Below are positions 25,301 through 38,338 of a stretch of DNA of 64,000 bases, piece after piece (positions within the stretch are counted from its first letter, which is position 1; each line of letters begins with the position of its first letter). The DNA is from Dioscorea cayenensis subsp. rotundata (Eukaryota; Streptophyta; Magnoliopsida; Dioscoreales; Dioscoreaceae). The notes under the pieces were generated by a model, which worked only from the letters and a program-made list of their open reading frames with translations, was not told where the DNA came from and did not search any database. The DNA lies in contig NC_052477.1 of the NCBI RefSeq assembly GCF_009730915.1, positions 930,001 to 994,000 of the forward strand, written 5' to 3'. The translations under genes and the position numbers were made by a program.

Positions 25301-26120
25301 AAAATTCCCGACATTTTCTACAATAACTACACCTGCACGAGATTGAAGCTGAAATTGAAATAAAACAACTTAATCATCATAACTTTTCAACAATCACTAC
25401 AAATTCAACCATAAAAACCATTGCTTCACAGTTTCACCAAATTTTCACAGAAGATGCTAAAAGTTTTAGTTTTCCCAACAAAAATTACACCAACAAAGCA
25501 ACTGGAATAACCACAATTAATGCACAAAACAAGAATAAAAAGTAAGGATTTCTACCTTGTTTTCTGTCTCGCAGGGGAACATAGCCTTCAATGGCATCAG
25601 ATGGTCCCAACCATTCTTCCATGGAGACATCACCATTACCAGCCTGCTCCTTCTCCTTAATCTTCAAATCCCCAATCCCCAACCCTTTTTCTGCAGGCAA
25701 GTCCTCATCTTTACCCAACCCAAACACCCTCAAAACCCCATCCACCTTCTTCAAGCTCACATCACCCACTCTCTCCCTCTCCAAGCTCTCTGCAAATGCA
25801 CGGCTAGAAACTAAGCAAGCTTGGGAGCAGTACTTATAAGTTTCCTCAAGATCATACACTTTGTGCTCCCGGAGTGCAATCCGGTACCGACCCCGACGCC
25901 GCTGGGAGTCAGCAGTGGAGGACAAAGCTTTGGTGCAAAGAGGATGACCGCACAGTCGGGCCAAGGACCGTTCTACAACAACATCATCATAATCCGGCTG
26001 AGAGAGGAGAGTGCCGGCAGCAAGAAGCTGGCCCTCGAAGGTGGCAGCGCCATCAAGCAGTGCTAGCTGGATCCGGTGCACAGCATCAGCTATGGTAGCA
26101 GAATGCGAGGGCACCGCCAT
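22380..26120 (-). CDS. RPAP2/RTR1-type RNA polymerase II CTD phosphatase
   Basis: A homologue of RPAP2 (Arabidopsis RIMA), linked to dephosphorylation and nuclear import of RNA polymerase II. Exons on the minus strand: 26120-25556, 25093-24874, 24782-24424, 24281-24088, 24011-23748, 23247-23089 and 22466-22380, giving 615 residues. The N-terminal RTR1 domain has the zinc ligands CGHPLC and [15 protein letters not shown] is the plant signature in the middle. The 24874/24782 junction is tentative: without a 91-nt intron there, the frame of exon 2 meets a TAA at 24870-24872 and exon 3 lies in another frame. Other junctions are in phase. The real Met is the ATG at 26120; the codon before it is GTG. 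Confidence 0.85.
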
Positions 26121-27050
26121 CACTGATTGAATCCTAAGAAATGTATCAGGGTTAGACTAGTTTATATACTTGAACGTTAATTGTAGTTATCCCCTGGAAA
26201 ATAATAACACATGGTTGGAGAGTTATCTTGTGTTGCAAATGAAAAGGAAAAATTCATCTAAACCATCCTAGACTGAGAAAAGGAATAAGAACAACAATCC
26301 TTGAATTTTCCCAAGAAAAAATATGCAGCTAAAAAAAAGTGATTCTAAATGAAAACCACACCCAACCATCCAAAGAACAAGAAAATCACTAAGCAACACA
26401 ACTAATACATCAAAAAAAGAACGTCTGGTTCTAAATTTCTTGTTTTCAGTGAATTTACAGTTAAAGAGGCTGAACGGCCCCAACAAACACAAAACCCTAG
26501 AACATCCAAATCTACAAATTCCATCCAACAAGCCAACAAAACCCAAAGTTCCAATTTTTTCATTAATTATAGGAACAAGAGCCGCCAAAAACAACCCAAA
26601 CTACGTTCACATCTTTCTTCTCCCGAAAATCATACAAAGAGAAACCCTAAAACACCAAAAAGATCACAACATACCTAAAACCACCGAAATTGACAACAAT
26701 TCGCATATCCACACATTAAAAAAAAAAAACCCCAAGCCCAATGCACTGCCTGATCTCCACCAAAACTCAAACTTTCATCCACCTATATCCAGAAATCCGC
26801 AACCAAACCCTAATAACTACAGTGAAATACACAATAATCCAAACCTTAGATATCCAGACGTACAAGACCCCGCCTCTTAGATCACCACCGAAATTTGCAG
26901 AGAAATCTCATCTAGAGGGTAAACAGCAACGCCCTGGCGATTCTGATGACGTTTGGATCGAGACCTCGAGATCTCGAGATCGGGTGAGAGAGGAAAACCC
27001 TAAGGAAGGAAAAACCTTGGAAGGGTCGCAGTTTCTTTCGCTTTTAAAGC
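26121..27050 (-). other. RPAP2-type gene leader with UTR intron
   Basis: An acceptor at 26135-26134 and a donor at 26844-26843 outline a leader intron; the non-coding first exon runs from about 26845 to 27050. Most of this leader aligns with the leader of the GSK3 gene, for example 26740-26810 against 15960-16025. Confidence 0.6.
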
Positions 27051-30014
27051 GACAGTAACCGGGCCGGCACTGCCCGCTTCCCAGCCCGCCAAGCGTGTGG
27101 CCCGTTTTTATTTATTTATTTATTTCAATTATATATATACTAAAATAGATGGTTTTTAAAAAAAATTCCCCCGCTCATCCTCACAGATGATGTATTGCAT
27201 ATATATATATATATATACACAAAAACTTTTTTTAAATTACAAAAATTTAAAAATTAATTAATTAATTTTATTTTTTTACAATAAATGGAGAGAGAAGGAC
27301 AAAAAGTTGATCATGTTATAAGTTGATTTTTGAGGGTAAAGGTGTATAGGTCGATATGAATTCTAAGGTGTATAAAAACAATATTTTTTTAGGTATAAGT
27401 AGAGAAATTATTTTTTTCAAATGATCGGGACTGTAATTTTTCATATCATAAGTGCATTTTTTTTAAAAAAAAAATGTTAAAAAAAAAAAATGTAATACAT
27501 ACTTATAAGCTCATTACTTTTTTTTTCTATGATAAATGCACATTTTTAAAGTGGTAATTCTTTACAAAAGAAATTTTTAATTTTTAAGCTTTTTTTAATT
27601 TGTCATTGACCCATAGATCGGAAAGCCGTCTCGTAAAATTATATTTACATAATAATAATAATAATAATTCTATCATTATTATAAAAAATTAATTAAGAAA
27701 AAAATATAATTTCTTGCCCCAGCCCCCTAGAGTGTTGGATAGGGTTTGTTTTTAGCATTTTACATATATTTTTATTGTATAAATTATTTATGATAGCTCA
27801 ACATAAAAATTTAGATTGTGAGACCAAATAAATTTATCATTATCATATCACATATATTCAGTTTTAAGTAAATGGATAGCTTTAAAATTATACAAATTGA
27901 TTGATTATTACAGCGACCAATCAAAGCATCGAGCTACAGTGTTTTCATATTAGTTGGCCTATACAAGTTATTTATATTAATACAAATATAATATATATAT
28001 ATATATAAATATTTCACAAAAAAATATTAGCTTTATGTTTTAATTTGGTCCACATTTATACATGGATATATGTAACGTGTCATAAGCGTTTTGAAAAAGT
28101 CAGAGTTGAACTAATTCAAATTAATGATATTTATAATAAATAAATTAAATAGTTTATAAGATGAGAATATAAACTAAAAACATAAAATTTCTTCCTGAAT
28201 TAAAACTTCATTAGGCTCATCCAAACCATCAAACTAGTGGTGACAGCTATAATAACATGGAAAATTCAAAATAAAAACATACGATTATTTCAGTTATTAA
28301 CTGTTTTTTTTAGTGATTATATTTTAACTTCTGTCTTGGATTGCTACCTTCATATCTGCCAATGGCTGTTGGATTAAGTCTAAACAAACAGCATGTTACT
28401 AAAATAAAGGATCAAGCTAATTCGGTTGATTGATAACAAGCACACTGTTGTTATTCAAGTAGTTGGATTGAGAAATTGCCTATCAGATTTAAGCTCTTAA
28501 TCTTTGGTCATGTTTTTTGGTGGGAATAATTCCCATATGAACAAAAAAATTTCAATTGTTTTGATTTAAAGACTAGTGAGTTAATTGTGCTAGAACAATG
28601 AATGGCGTATTCTTTGTCATATAACATGCTGCAAACGATCTATGTTTGCCGGATATGGGGTTTGTGGATAGTCTAAACATCACATTTCATATGGGAATAA
28701 TTCCCATATGAACAAAAAATTTTCAATTGTTTTGATTTAAAGACTAGTGTCACACTAAGACTTAAAATAAATCTGGTGAGTTAATTGTGCTAGAACAATG
28801 AATGGTGTATTCTTTGTCATATAACATGCTGCAAACGATCTATGTTTGCCGGATATGGGGTTTGTGGATAGTCTAAACATCACATTTCTGGTCATAAATA
28901 CCATGCTCAATAACCTGTATCTGAGTGAATAATACCAAACAATCCACATGAACAATACCAAACTTAATCGCAATAAGGTGATATAAGTCGAGTATTTCTT
29001 GCAATCTTTTCCTTGGTTTTGAATGGAATATTTTGTTCTTTCGAGTGGCATCTATGTGTCTTTCCTTTCGATCCTAAATGGCTGTGATTCTTCATGGTGT
29101 CCAAACTCATTCCTAGAGCTCAGAATTTCTAGGGCTACTCTATAGTACGTGAAAACTAGTTTGAGTTTGATCCCATTCTTTTCAATTCATTGAACACAAA
29201 TAAAACAGACGGTGATATAGTGTTTGATGTCTCTAGTGCATTTCTACACTTCCCTTGCTATGCAGTTTACATTCTATTTGTGAGGGCAAACCATTCACAT
29301 TTCCCTAAACTGTTTCTGCAAAACTATATAAGTTCATACTGTACTGAATTTTGGAAACATGTAATTGAAGAGCATTGTGAGTGTGTGTGAAGTTTGTGAA
29401 AAAAGACTAACAGGAGTTCAGTATCACCACACATGAGAACCTAGCAAACCAGCTAAGTGAGAAGCAAGCATTATTATAAAAAAACTCAACAAAATTATGA
29501 GCCCTAACAGACACCATCATGGGATTCAATGCAATGCAAAGAAGCATAAGCTCAAATTGACAACTCATTACCATAATTAAACTATGGCACCATTGACCAT
29601 TGAACTTCAACACACACACACACACACACACCCCATAATTTACTCTATTGAATCCAATTTGCTTCAGCATGATAAACAATTAAAGCAGTTCAATTGATAA
29701 ACACATACCAATAAAAACTTCATCTCATCAACTCCATTTTTTTCACAGTAATCATAAACTAAGCTGTTTCTAAGTCATATTATTCCAAAAGCACAACAAC
29801 AAGAACACAAAACCTTAAAAACATTATCATAACCCTTGCAAATAATTAAAAGTATCATCCATAACAATAACTGATAACCAAAACAGAGAAATTTAAAGAT
29901 TAAAACAAAGGACAAAATTCATAAAAACCTAAAAAATCAGGTTGCTATTGCCAGTTTCTCAGCATCAATACAAACAACCCAAAAAGCTATAAACTTTCAT
30001 TTGGAAAACAAGAA
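27051..30014. other. intergenic, AT-rich
   Basis: About 3 kb without a supported gene. It includes TA runs (27201-27218), a 28.5-28.9 kb tandem duplication, a CA microsatellite (about 29611-29631) and, next to 30014, the ubiquitin-S27a 3' UTR. Open frames at 28755-29051 and 29407-29679 match nothing I recognise. Confidence 0.6.
28521..28888. repeat. tandem duplication of about 165 bp
   Basis: Copy 1 (28522-28688) and copy 2 (28693-28888) both begin GGGAATAATTCCCATATGAA and end in CTAAACATCACATTTC. Copy 2 carries about 30 extra bases after GACTAGTG. The junction between them forms an 11-bp-arm palindrome (28689-28711). Confidence 0.92.
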
Positions 30015-30486
<472 letters not shown>

Positions 30487-31258
30487 CTTCGCGAAGAGAG
30501 ATTTCTAGGGTTAGGGGTTTGGAAATGGCGGCGAGGATTTGAGAGAGAACACGATGAGCTGAGTATATATATCTGGAGTTTGGGTCTGCTGTCCCGCAGG
30601 TACAATTGAATTTAAAGCATTCTTTGATCCAAACCGTTCGTTTAGAGATTTGATAGCGTAGAGGGTAACGTATCGGCCTTGATGTGGAAATGAAAGTTGA
30701 ACTGCATGATATTGTACCGTGGCCGTAAATCTGTTGATCAAACGATCTGGACCGTTAAAAATTGCTCAATGGGGTTTAAATTTATTTATTATTACGTGTT
30801 TGTATTAAGGGCAAAATAAATTTAATTTTCGAAAATGATAAGTAAATTATGAATACATTTTTTAATTTTCTTGTTTAAGTTGTTTTCCTCACTTTCAAAA
30901 TGCAAAAGAAAATTATAATTTTTTCTTTATATTTTCTAATTTTTGTTTACGCATAAGATGAATGTGATATCAAACTGAGATTATAAAACATAGCAAAATA
31001 ATTTTTATAAATAAATTTTTATCTATTAATATTGAATAAAGTGGTTTAAATCTTAGTTTATGTGAAATAAAAGCGCAAATGTGTTAATAATAATAACTCT
31101 ATATCCGCGTAAGAGGCTTATCTATATCTTAGTAATAACAAAATACATATATATTGTTTTTTTAATGAATCACACGCAGACTTCTTGAACATGATTGATA
31201 AATCCAACATTTTTCATTATTCAGTTTAAACATTATTGATGCAATGAGTTACATTGCG
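30487..31258. other. intergenic
   Basis: Includes the ubiquitin-S27a promoter side (with a TATATATAT run near 30563-30571) and the 3' region of the beta-propeller gene. Otherwise AT-rich and featureless. Confidence 0.5.
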
Positions 31259-33200
31259 TTAAAGGTCACAAGTTAACCAAAGTGGCTCATCAAATTGCCC
31301 ACGTAACTTGACACCCTCATTCTCACCCAAACTAAGTGACCCAATATCCAGGACCCCACCACCCGAGTACCATGCTGGCGTCCCATTCTCAAAAACAGTT
31401 ACATGTCAGCCTCTTCACCCCGGTCCCATCCACGCGTACAATGTACAAGTCCCCGTACGGCTGAAACTGATTAGGCACCGACACAGGCTCCGCCACGACC
31501 CCACCCAAGTTACCAGTAAAAAGCAGCCACCTGGAGTCCCCACTGAAGCACACGTGGTTGATCCTCTCCCTATCCACGTCATCCGACCCTTCCTCACCCG
31601 CCACGTGTACCCGTCGCAACCCCTTCCCGTCCGGCCCCACGAGATACACACTGAACACGGCCTGGTCCTCCGGGCAGTGACGGTTCGATGAGAACGCGAT
31701 AAGCTTACCGTCCGGTGACCAACACGGCATCGTATCCACCCAATCACCGTCTGTTAACCGCCGTATCCCCTTCAACGGCGTCAACGATGTACAAGTTCTT
31801 CTGCCCCGTTCTGCCGGAACGGAAAACCAAAAACTTTCCGTCAGGCGAGCACGAGGGAAACGCATTGTTCCCCGTTTCCCCTCTCGTGAGTATCTTCACC
31901 TCCACTGGAACTTCATTACGACCGTCCACGAGATCATCGAGATTGAACTTGATCCGGGCGATCTGCACCGTTGCTTTGACGGACTCGAAGATGGGCCCCA
32001 GTGAAGTGTAGATTACTCCCTTCTCGGTTGGGCTCCACGTGGTGTAGAACGCCATGGAGTCTTTCAGAAGGGTCCATCCTTTAGAGCCGTCGGATTTGAG
32101 GAGCATTAATCCTGGGCCGTCCGTTAAATTGCCGTTGATGGCGATGAGGTCACCGTCGGGAGAGAATGCTGGGAAGGTGGCGGAGAGGCGGAGCATTTTA
32201 AGAGATTTCACCGGGGACGTGACTGGTTGGAGATGGGGCGTGACTGAGTCACCTGGCGCTGACTCGCCTCGGAATCGGTGGTAGCCGAGCCGAGTCGAAT
32301 CGTGAGAGAAGAACGGGTTGTAATGGTGGAGCTTCGGGTTTATAAGCTCGGTGACTTGGAGAAAGGTCTCCGATTCGAGATCGAAGATCTCGATTTGGCG
32401 GGAGTCCCTCCCCTTGCGCCGCGTGGCGACGGCGAGCATTTTGCCGTCGTGGGTTTGCCGCCGGCGTGAAGGCGTGCAGTCCTGGCGGTGTGATCCGACG
32501 TTCTTTGCAGGCGATGTCGAGATCCGCGGTCAGTTCCACACGGAACACGCTCCACCAGCCATCATCGGCGACGCGGTGGAAGAACAGCGTCGAGTCGCCG
32601 GCCCACGCAGGCCATCCGGCTCGCCGGGTGATCACCGTCCGGGTGGATGGATCGGAGGCTCTGAACACCACGATCTCCGTCTCCAGCTCGCGAAAAATCG
32701 CCCGGCCATGGCTTGGACCCATACGAAGCCACGGCGATCAGATCGCCGGATCGGGACAAGGCGGGGCTTAGATCGGCAGAATCCGGCGGAGTGAGCCGGA
32801 CGGTATCGCCGGTGTCAAGCCGGGTTGAGTAGACGGCGGCCCAGCTCTTGAACCAAGACGAAGGCTTCTCATGGGCGGAGACGAAGTACAGACGATCACC
32901 TCGTATCGTCGGCCGATCCTGGAAGAGGCTCTCAGAGATCGCCGGCAGCGATTCAGTTTTCCCGTCCAGCGAACCGGTCCGGAAAAGCCGAGACGAGCCC
33001 GTTCGCTCGGAGACGAAGACGACGGCCTCGCCGCCATCATCGACGAACTCGCCGTTGTAATTGACGGAGACGCCGTGAGTGTGTCGGAATTCCTCTAGAA
33101 CTGAATCGGACCGGCAGTTAACGGTGACGGAGAAGACATCAAAGCCGTAGATTGGCAATCCAAGGGTGGAGAACGTGATGATCCCTTGCGGTACTTCCAT
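31259..33200 (-). CDS. TolB/DPP6-N-like beta-propeller protein, with frame breaks
   Basis: An intronless gene resembling the Arabidopsis 'DPP6 N-terminal domain-like' proteins (AT1G21680 type, from memory), of unknown biochemical role. The start MEVPQGIITFSTLGLPIYGF is at 33200 and the likely stop TAA at 31259-31261. Repeated propeller motifs occur: FPAFSPDGDLIA, FPSCSPDGKFLVFRSGR, PCWSPDGKLIAFSSNRH and YGDLYIVRVDGTG. The coding frame shifts four times, each explained by one surplus base in a short homopolymer: 32693-32697, 32454-32456, 31767-31770 and 31391-31395. Removing four bases gives about 645 residues ending EPLWLTCDL. Errors in sequence are more likely than decay. Confidence 0.87.
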
Positions 33201-34086
33201 TTGGAGTGAGGTGTGTGTGTGGAGCTTGTGAGAGTGTTTTATAGCCGCACATCTCGGGAGAGGTTTGATCTTATCTTGATCACAAACACGTTAGCTTATT
33301 CGCCGTCTTCATTCGCTTTCAGGTCACCTGCTCACCTTACTTTCTTGTTTCTTTAATTGGTTTATAATAATTATATAATTAATCTGTGTTTTCTTGCTTG
33401 ATAGAGTACAAAAGCTGAGTTGGAGGAATCTCGTCATGGTTCAATGAGTTCACATTTGTTAGTCAAAATTAGATTTATTAAAATACTAAAAAACGTGACT
33501 TCCTCGTTACTTGGTTCGTTCTTAATCTTATCATTGTCGTCTAATTATGCTTACAATTTATGTAGTTTTAATCCACATATTAATTTTTTTTTTCTCCATT
33601 ATTTGGCACAGCTTATGTTTAACCTTGCCAAGTAATCACCGTAGTCGTGCACAGATTAAGAATTAATCATCCAATGAAGAATTTGGACTTGAATTTAATA
33701 TCTTTTTATTGTTTTTTTGTTTTTAATAATAAAACCAACTACTGATAGTAGGCTACCGGTTTTTTAATGTAATTGTGATTTGTTATTGGATTAGTTCTAT
33801 CAGTATCAGTAATGCAAAATGCTGACTGACATGCCACTATTTTGTGACTGATGGGTAGATAAAATTTCATTTATTAAGGTATTCATGAAAAGAATGACAA
33901 AGCTCACAAATTACACTTATTATATATTTCAGGGAAGAGCACCATGCATGGGAGTTCATTCACCAATGCAGAGCACTGCCTTCCTGCAAACAACTTCAAC
34001 AAAACCAAAAAGTATTGTAAGATAGACACTCACATTTATACTTGCATACAATTACTGAACATATATTGTTGTTTCTCTGAAACTAA
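33201..34086. other. intergenic
   Basis: Spacer between two minus-strand genes. It contains the beta-propeller gene's upstream region and the peroxidase 3' UTR. The open frame at 33420-33635 is AT-driven and unrecognised. Confidence 0.5.
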
Positions 34087-34875
34087 TTAGTTGACAACCC
34101 TGCATTTCTTTCTGATCTCACCCTGAGTTCCAGTGAGCACCTCAATGGATCCCATGCGCACCATTGCTGCAGCAAACTTAGCAGACCAAGCTCGGTAATT
34201 CTTCGCATTCATCGTCACCGTGTTCGCCGTCTCTGGACTACCCTCCAAAAGTCTGATCAGAGGTAAGCAACCCTCTCTTATACTTCAAGTTCTTATAGTA
34301 CTGATTATCCAATCTAGTAGGTGTCACATTGTCTAGAAAAAAACAATAGGATCATTGCTGCTACCTTGTGGGCATTTGGTTTTCAAAAAAGCAGCAAATT
34401 GAGGGTCAATTGATGGATCTTGAGGATGCGTTGAATTGAAAGCATAGAGTCTGGGTGAGAAAGAAGAGCAATGGGATACACCAATAGAATGAGCACCAGA
34501 GAGAGTGACCATTTCATCAGCTGACAAACCTTTGTTAGCAAAGTTACCAATGAGTTGTTTAGCATTGAAGTTAGGAGCAGGGAGGTTTTGAATGACCTCT
34601 GAATCAATAGAGATTCTTCCATCTCGCCTTCCGGCGGGGACGTTGTAGTTAATACCACCAACATAGTAGGAAGCATCACGAGCCGCAAAGGCGAGGATAT
34701 CGGCGCAGGAGACTGTGTTCGGGCAGTAAGCTTCGAGCTTCGCCTTTATTTGATCAATTACTTCAAACCCCTTTAGACTAGGATTGTTTGGAGGAGCATC
34801 TTTCTCTGCTTTGTTGCTGGCAGTAGAGTCTATCAATACCGAACCATCACAACCCTGTCCATTGGATTACATAGC

Positions 34876-34911
<36 letters not shown>

Positions 34912-35149
34912 TTTGAATGTGTTTATAGATAGATACCCTGACAAAGCAGTCATGGAAATGCATCCTGATGATGCTAGGAGCAACAGTAGGATTGTAACGG
35001 ATGAAGTTGGCCATTGTTTGTCTGATGATCTTCTCAGCTCCCTTGCACTCGTATTTATAGTAGCCTAGTTTCAGTGAAGCTGATGAAGAACCTGGAATTA
35101 TAGCCTGCATGGCCATCAAAGCTAGCAAGAAAACTAAACCTGTCCTCAT
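34087..35149 (-). CDS. class III secretory peroxidase, with frame breaks
   Basis: A haem peroxidase of the secretory pathway, acting in the wall or apoplast. Exon 1 (35149-34937) has a signal peptide ([15 protein letters not shown]...SSSA) and the distal site [10 protein letters not shown]. Exon 2 (34854-34087) has [21 protein letters not shown], the proximal His in [14 protein letters not shown] and the tail [20 protein letters not shown]. The frame breaks at a seven-base A/T run (34337-34343) and again at 34247-34250; between them lie [17 protein letters not shown] and GLLTSDQ, showing that the missing segment is present in another frame. The single intron after CFVR is a common position. 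Confidence 0.9.
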
Positions 35150-37434
35150 TATCTTTTCTCTCTTATCTTTAGACACTGAGATCAAGAAGAAGTAGAAGTG
35201 ATGAATCAAAGAAGATGATTTGCATTGGAATTTATAGCAGTTGATAATTGGTATTTAAACTACAACGTGATGAGCATAGTTCAAAAGCTTGACCCCTTCC
35301 TCCCCCTTGCTTTATGGCTTGTTTGATTAAATTTGTACAACTAGTGCAAGCAAGCAAGCAAGCAAACCGTGTTTTTGTTAGCATGTTAAAATATATGTAA
35401 ATATTGATTAATTCTCCATTTGGCAAGAAGCGTGGTGGAATAAGGAAAACTACAAACAAACAGAAGGGAGGAAAGAGGAATTTGGAGAATTTTAAATGGA
35501 ATTCTAGGTGGTATTTATATTTCCATGATAGATCTGTTTGATTTTTTTTTTAATATATATATGTATATATTGTATTTTAAAGAAGAAAATATGGGTGTGT
35601 TAGAGTTGACATGTAGAGTTTCATTTTTTTATAAAAAAAAAAAGAAGAAGAAATTGATAGTTTGGTCATTGGTGAATTAAGTTAGCGAGTGTCTCAGTCT
35701 GCTTGGAAAGGATCAACTTTGTACGTGCATACGGCTGTTATGCACTATGTCATAGAAAAATAATTTACTTTTCTTGCACATAATGGTTAGCTCATTCTCT
35801 TGCTCATAGCTGAGTCGGTGAAAATCTTAGAAATATGAAAAAAATAAAATAAAAAACCAAAGGAATGATCTTATATTTTCATGATCTTCCGAAGTTATGT
35901 AAAATATAAAAAGATCTTGTATCTTTTATCTTTATATATATATATTTTATCATGTACCTCTCTATCCGGGTGCAGGCTACTTCTTTGATATCTCTTGTAT
36001 CCTTGAAGGTTTTTTTTTTTTTTCGTTTAATGCTTTCTTTTCTTTTGGTTGGGGTAGTTGTATACTTGTATGTCATCCCACTCCTGATGGATGTTTTTAC
36101 TTTTCATGTACTGGTTTATCCATTTTTTTAAATATGTATATTACAAGTAGTAAAATTTTTAATATTGTTATGGTAAAGGTTACTTTAATAAGTGTAATTT
36201 ATCAAAAAGGTTAATTATGATTGTTATATATGTAAAAATGTTGTTGTTGTTGTCTAAATATATAGACTAAGTAGTGATTTGATTTTATATTTGAATCATT
36301 AATGCTGGTATAATATAATAAGAACATAGTTTTTAAGATGAAAAAGAGGGTTGGTTGTGTTAAGAATTATTATTACCAGAACCGAGTTGGTAGGTATGCT
36401 AAGTCAATTTTGAGGTTCAATCTCATAATGTGTAAATTGTATTAAAAATATAAGAGTTGGTATAATATTTTTCAATGTCAAACGTTATGCTACTTATGAA
36501 AATGAAAAAACAAAAGTATATAAAGTATATTGATTATTTGGAAAATATATATAAATAAAAATAAATATTTAGACGAAATGTGAATTGTTTTTAGTTAATA
36601 AAAAATAACATATTTAGATGTCCAAAAGTAGTTTTTTATTAATTTAATATTTTGTTTGGTCCATGAACAATGCATTCAAAAAAATTGGGTCGAAGTAGTC
36701 TAATCATCATCCCTGGTTGATTGGGTCACAATTTATTTTTTATTTTTTATTTCTCAAGAATAAAATTTAATTAATTTGTTTCTAACAAATGTGACAAACA
36801 TAACTAGAGATGCGTGCATGAGTCAAGAACTAATCCTCTAATTTGTGCATTCCACTTCCCTACTTCTTTACAATCAAAGACTCATTATACCACTACAACC
36901 ACCGTTACACTAATGACAAAAGTCGATGAGCGACAAAGCAAAAAGCAAGCGGATCATGAGGTCATGCGGGTTACGATGACTGAATGACCTCACGAGAATA
37001 ATCCCCCGCCATGCAACTCCGGAGGGAGAGCGAGAGTTAGTCTGCCACGAACTCCCCATGAGGGACCCTAAATATGAATTGTAAGCTGAGAGGTTCGAAC
37101 ACACTAATATCTTTTATGGTGGAGTTAATATAATAAATAACAATTTGAGTATGAATTTATTTAATTTGCTTTTTTTTTTTAATATTTTGAATATATCTTG
37201 ATTTTTGTGATAACATGTATATATCAACTTTCAAAATAATTATTAATATTTTTACATTAAATGGGCAACTTTACAATTTTTTTCTTAAGAATTATTAACG
37301 GAAAAAGATTTAAAATACAAACTACTTTATTAGAGTGGTTTTTATAATTAAAAAAAAATATTGTCTGTATTCACATAATGCAAACAAATAAATTTATATA
37401 ATAAATAAAAAATATATAAAAATATATAGATTGT
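35150..37434. other. intergenic, AT-rich
   Basis: About 2.3 kb between the peroxidase and the transposon. Contains a GCAA microsatellite near 35346-35366 and AT-rich DNA. The block 36910-37100 is more GC-rich than its surroundings and may be an old repeat, but I cannot name it. Confidence 0.5.
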
Positions 37435-37443
37435 TAAAAAAAA
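37435..37443. repeat. left 9-bp target-site duplication of MULE 1
   Basis: TAAAAAAAA directly before the element's GGGGAAAATTAC terminus; the same nine bases follow the other end at 46884-46892. Low complexity weakens it, but position and length fit Mutator. Confidence 0.75.
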
Positions 37444-38057
37444 GGGGAAAATTACTGTTCATCCCTCGTAATTTTCAAAACTTCCCAAAAACCCCCTCTT
37501 ACTTTTTACACGACCCTTGACAGATTTAGTGTTTAACTTCCCTATTACACCCCTACAGTTCACTCAAATGGGTCCCATGTTGTGAAATCTCATTTTTGGC
37601 CTTGAAAATGGTGGGAAAGGAAAGCCTAAAATCATCAGTGTTCAACCTTTTCGAGGGACTTTCATGCGATTTACGATAGACGATGCATAGGGAGTTGCAT
37701 TACATCTTGTTGTTCTCCTCATTTCTCCTCATTTGAGTTGTTCCACTTCGATTCTGCAGGTTGCATGTCTGGTGAGAATCTCTTCGTTCTTATCGGTTTG
37801 ACCATTCAGCGGGGAGTTTATTATGGCGACTCATTTGTGGTAGTGCGGGTGAAGTTTATCATACCCGAAATATATAAATCGGTTTCTCCAACGGAAAATG
37901 AAGTTGATTTCCATCGGATTGGTCGAAGTCGCACTTCATCTTCAAAATGAGTCGTATTCGATTTTATTGTCGAGGTAAAAGCATGTGCCATTGTCGTCTC
38001 CGTTTGAAAAAGCGAGTTCATTTCGTTAGTAAAAGTTCTTCTCGTTTATTGTTATCT

Positions 38058-38207
38058 GTTTGTATATTTTAAATAATGTTTAACTATTTGTTATTATCCG
38101 TTTAAATATATTACTAATATGTTTAATAATTGTCATATCCGTTTAATACTTGTCATCTCCGTTTAACATTATCTTTACATGTATAACTTTTCATATTAAC
38201 GTTTAAA
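38058..38207 (+). repeat. 20-22-bp periodic GTTTAA array (mudrA-side intron)
   Basis: GTTTAA-like cores begin at about 38058, 38078, 38100, 38121, 38141, 38161, 38181 and 38201. The flanks are degenerate, often ATCCGTTTAA. Confidence 0.85.
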
Positions 38208-38303
38208 TTCTCAAAAGTCTTTGCAGTAAAAGCGGTGATCTTTTTCGTTTGATCCGAATTGTTGGCGGTGGCACGTGGCGGTGGCAAGGTTATGAGTATC
38301 CGT

Positions 38304-38338
38304 GCATAAGAATTAATGAGCGGCATTAATTCTTATGC
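38304..38338. repeat. perfect 15-bp inverted repeat with 5-nt loop
   Basis: GCATAAGAATTAATG (38304-38318), loop AGCGG, then its exact reverse complement (38324-38338). It could form a stable hairpin within MULE 1. Confidence 0.95.

Noticed and set aside
28755-29051. 98-codon minus-strand ORF in the tandem duplication
   Set aside because: Only part is duplicated, composition is AT-driven and no motif is seen.
32249-33098. Several plus-strand and alternative-frame ORFs over the beta-propeller gene
   Set aside because: They are shadows of the GC-rich coding sequence; the minus-strand frames carry the family motifs.
37080-37105. GGTTCGAACAC as a tRNA T-loop
   Set aside because: Flanks cannot form the T stem or acceptor stem.
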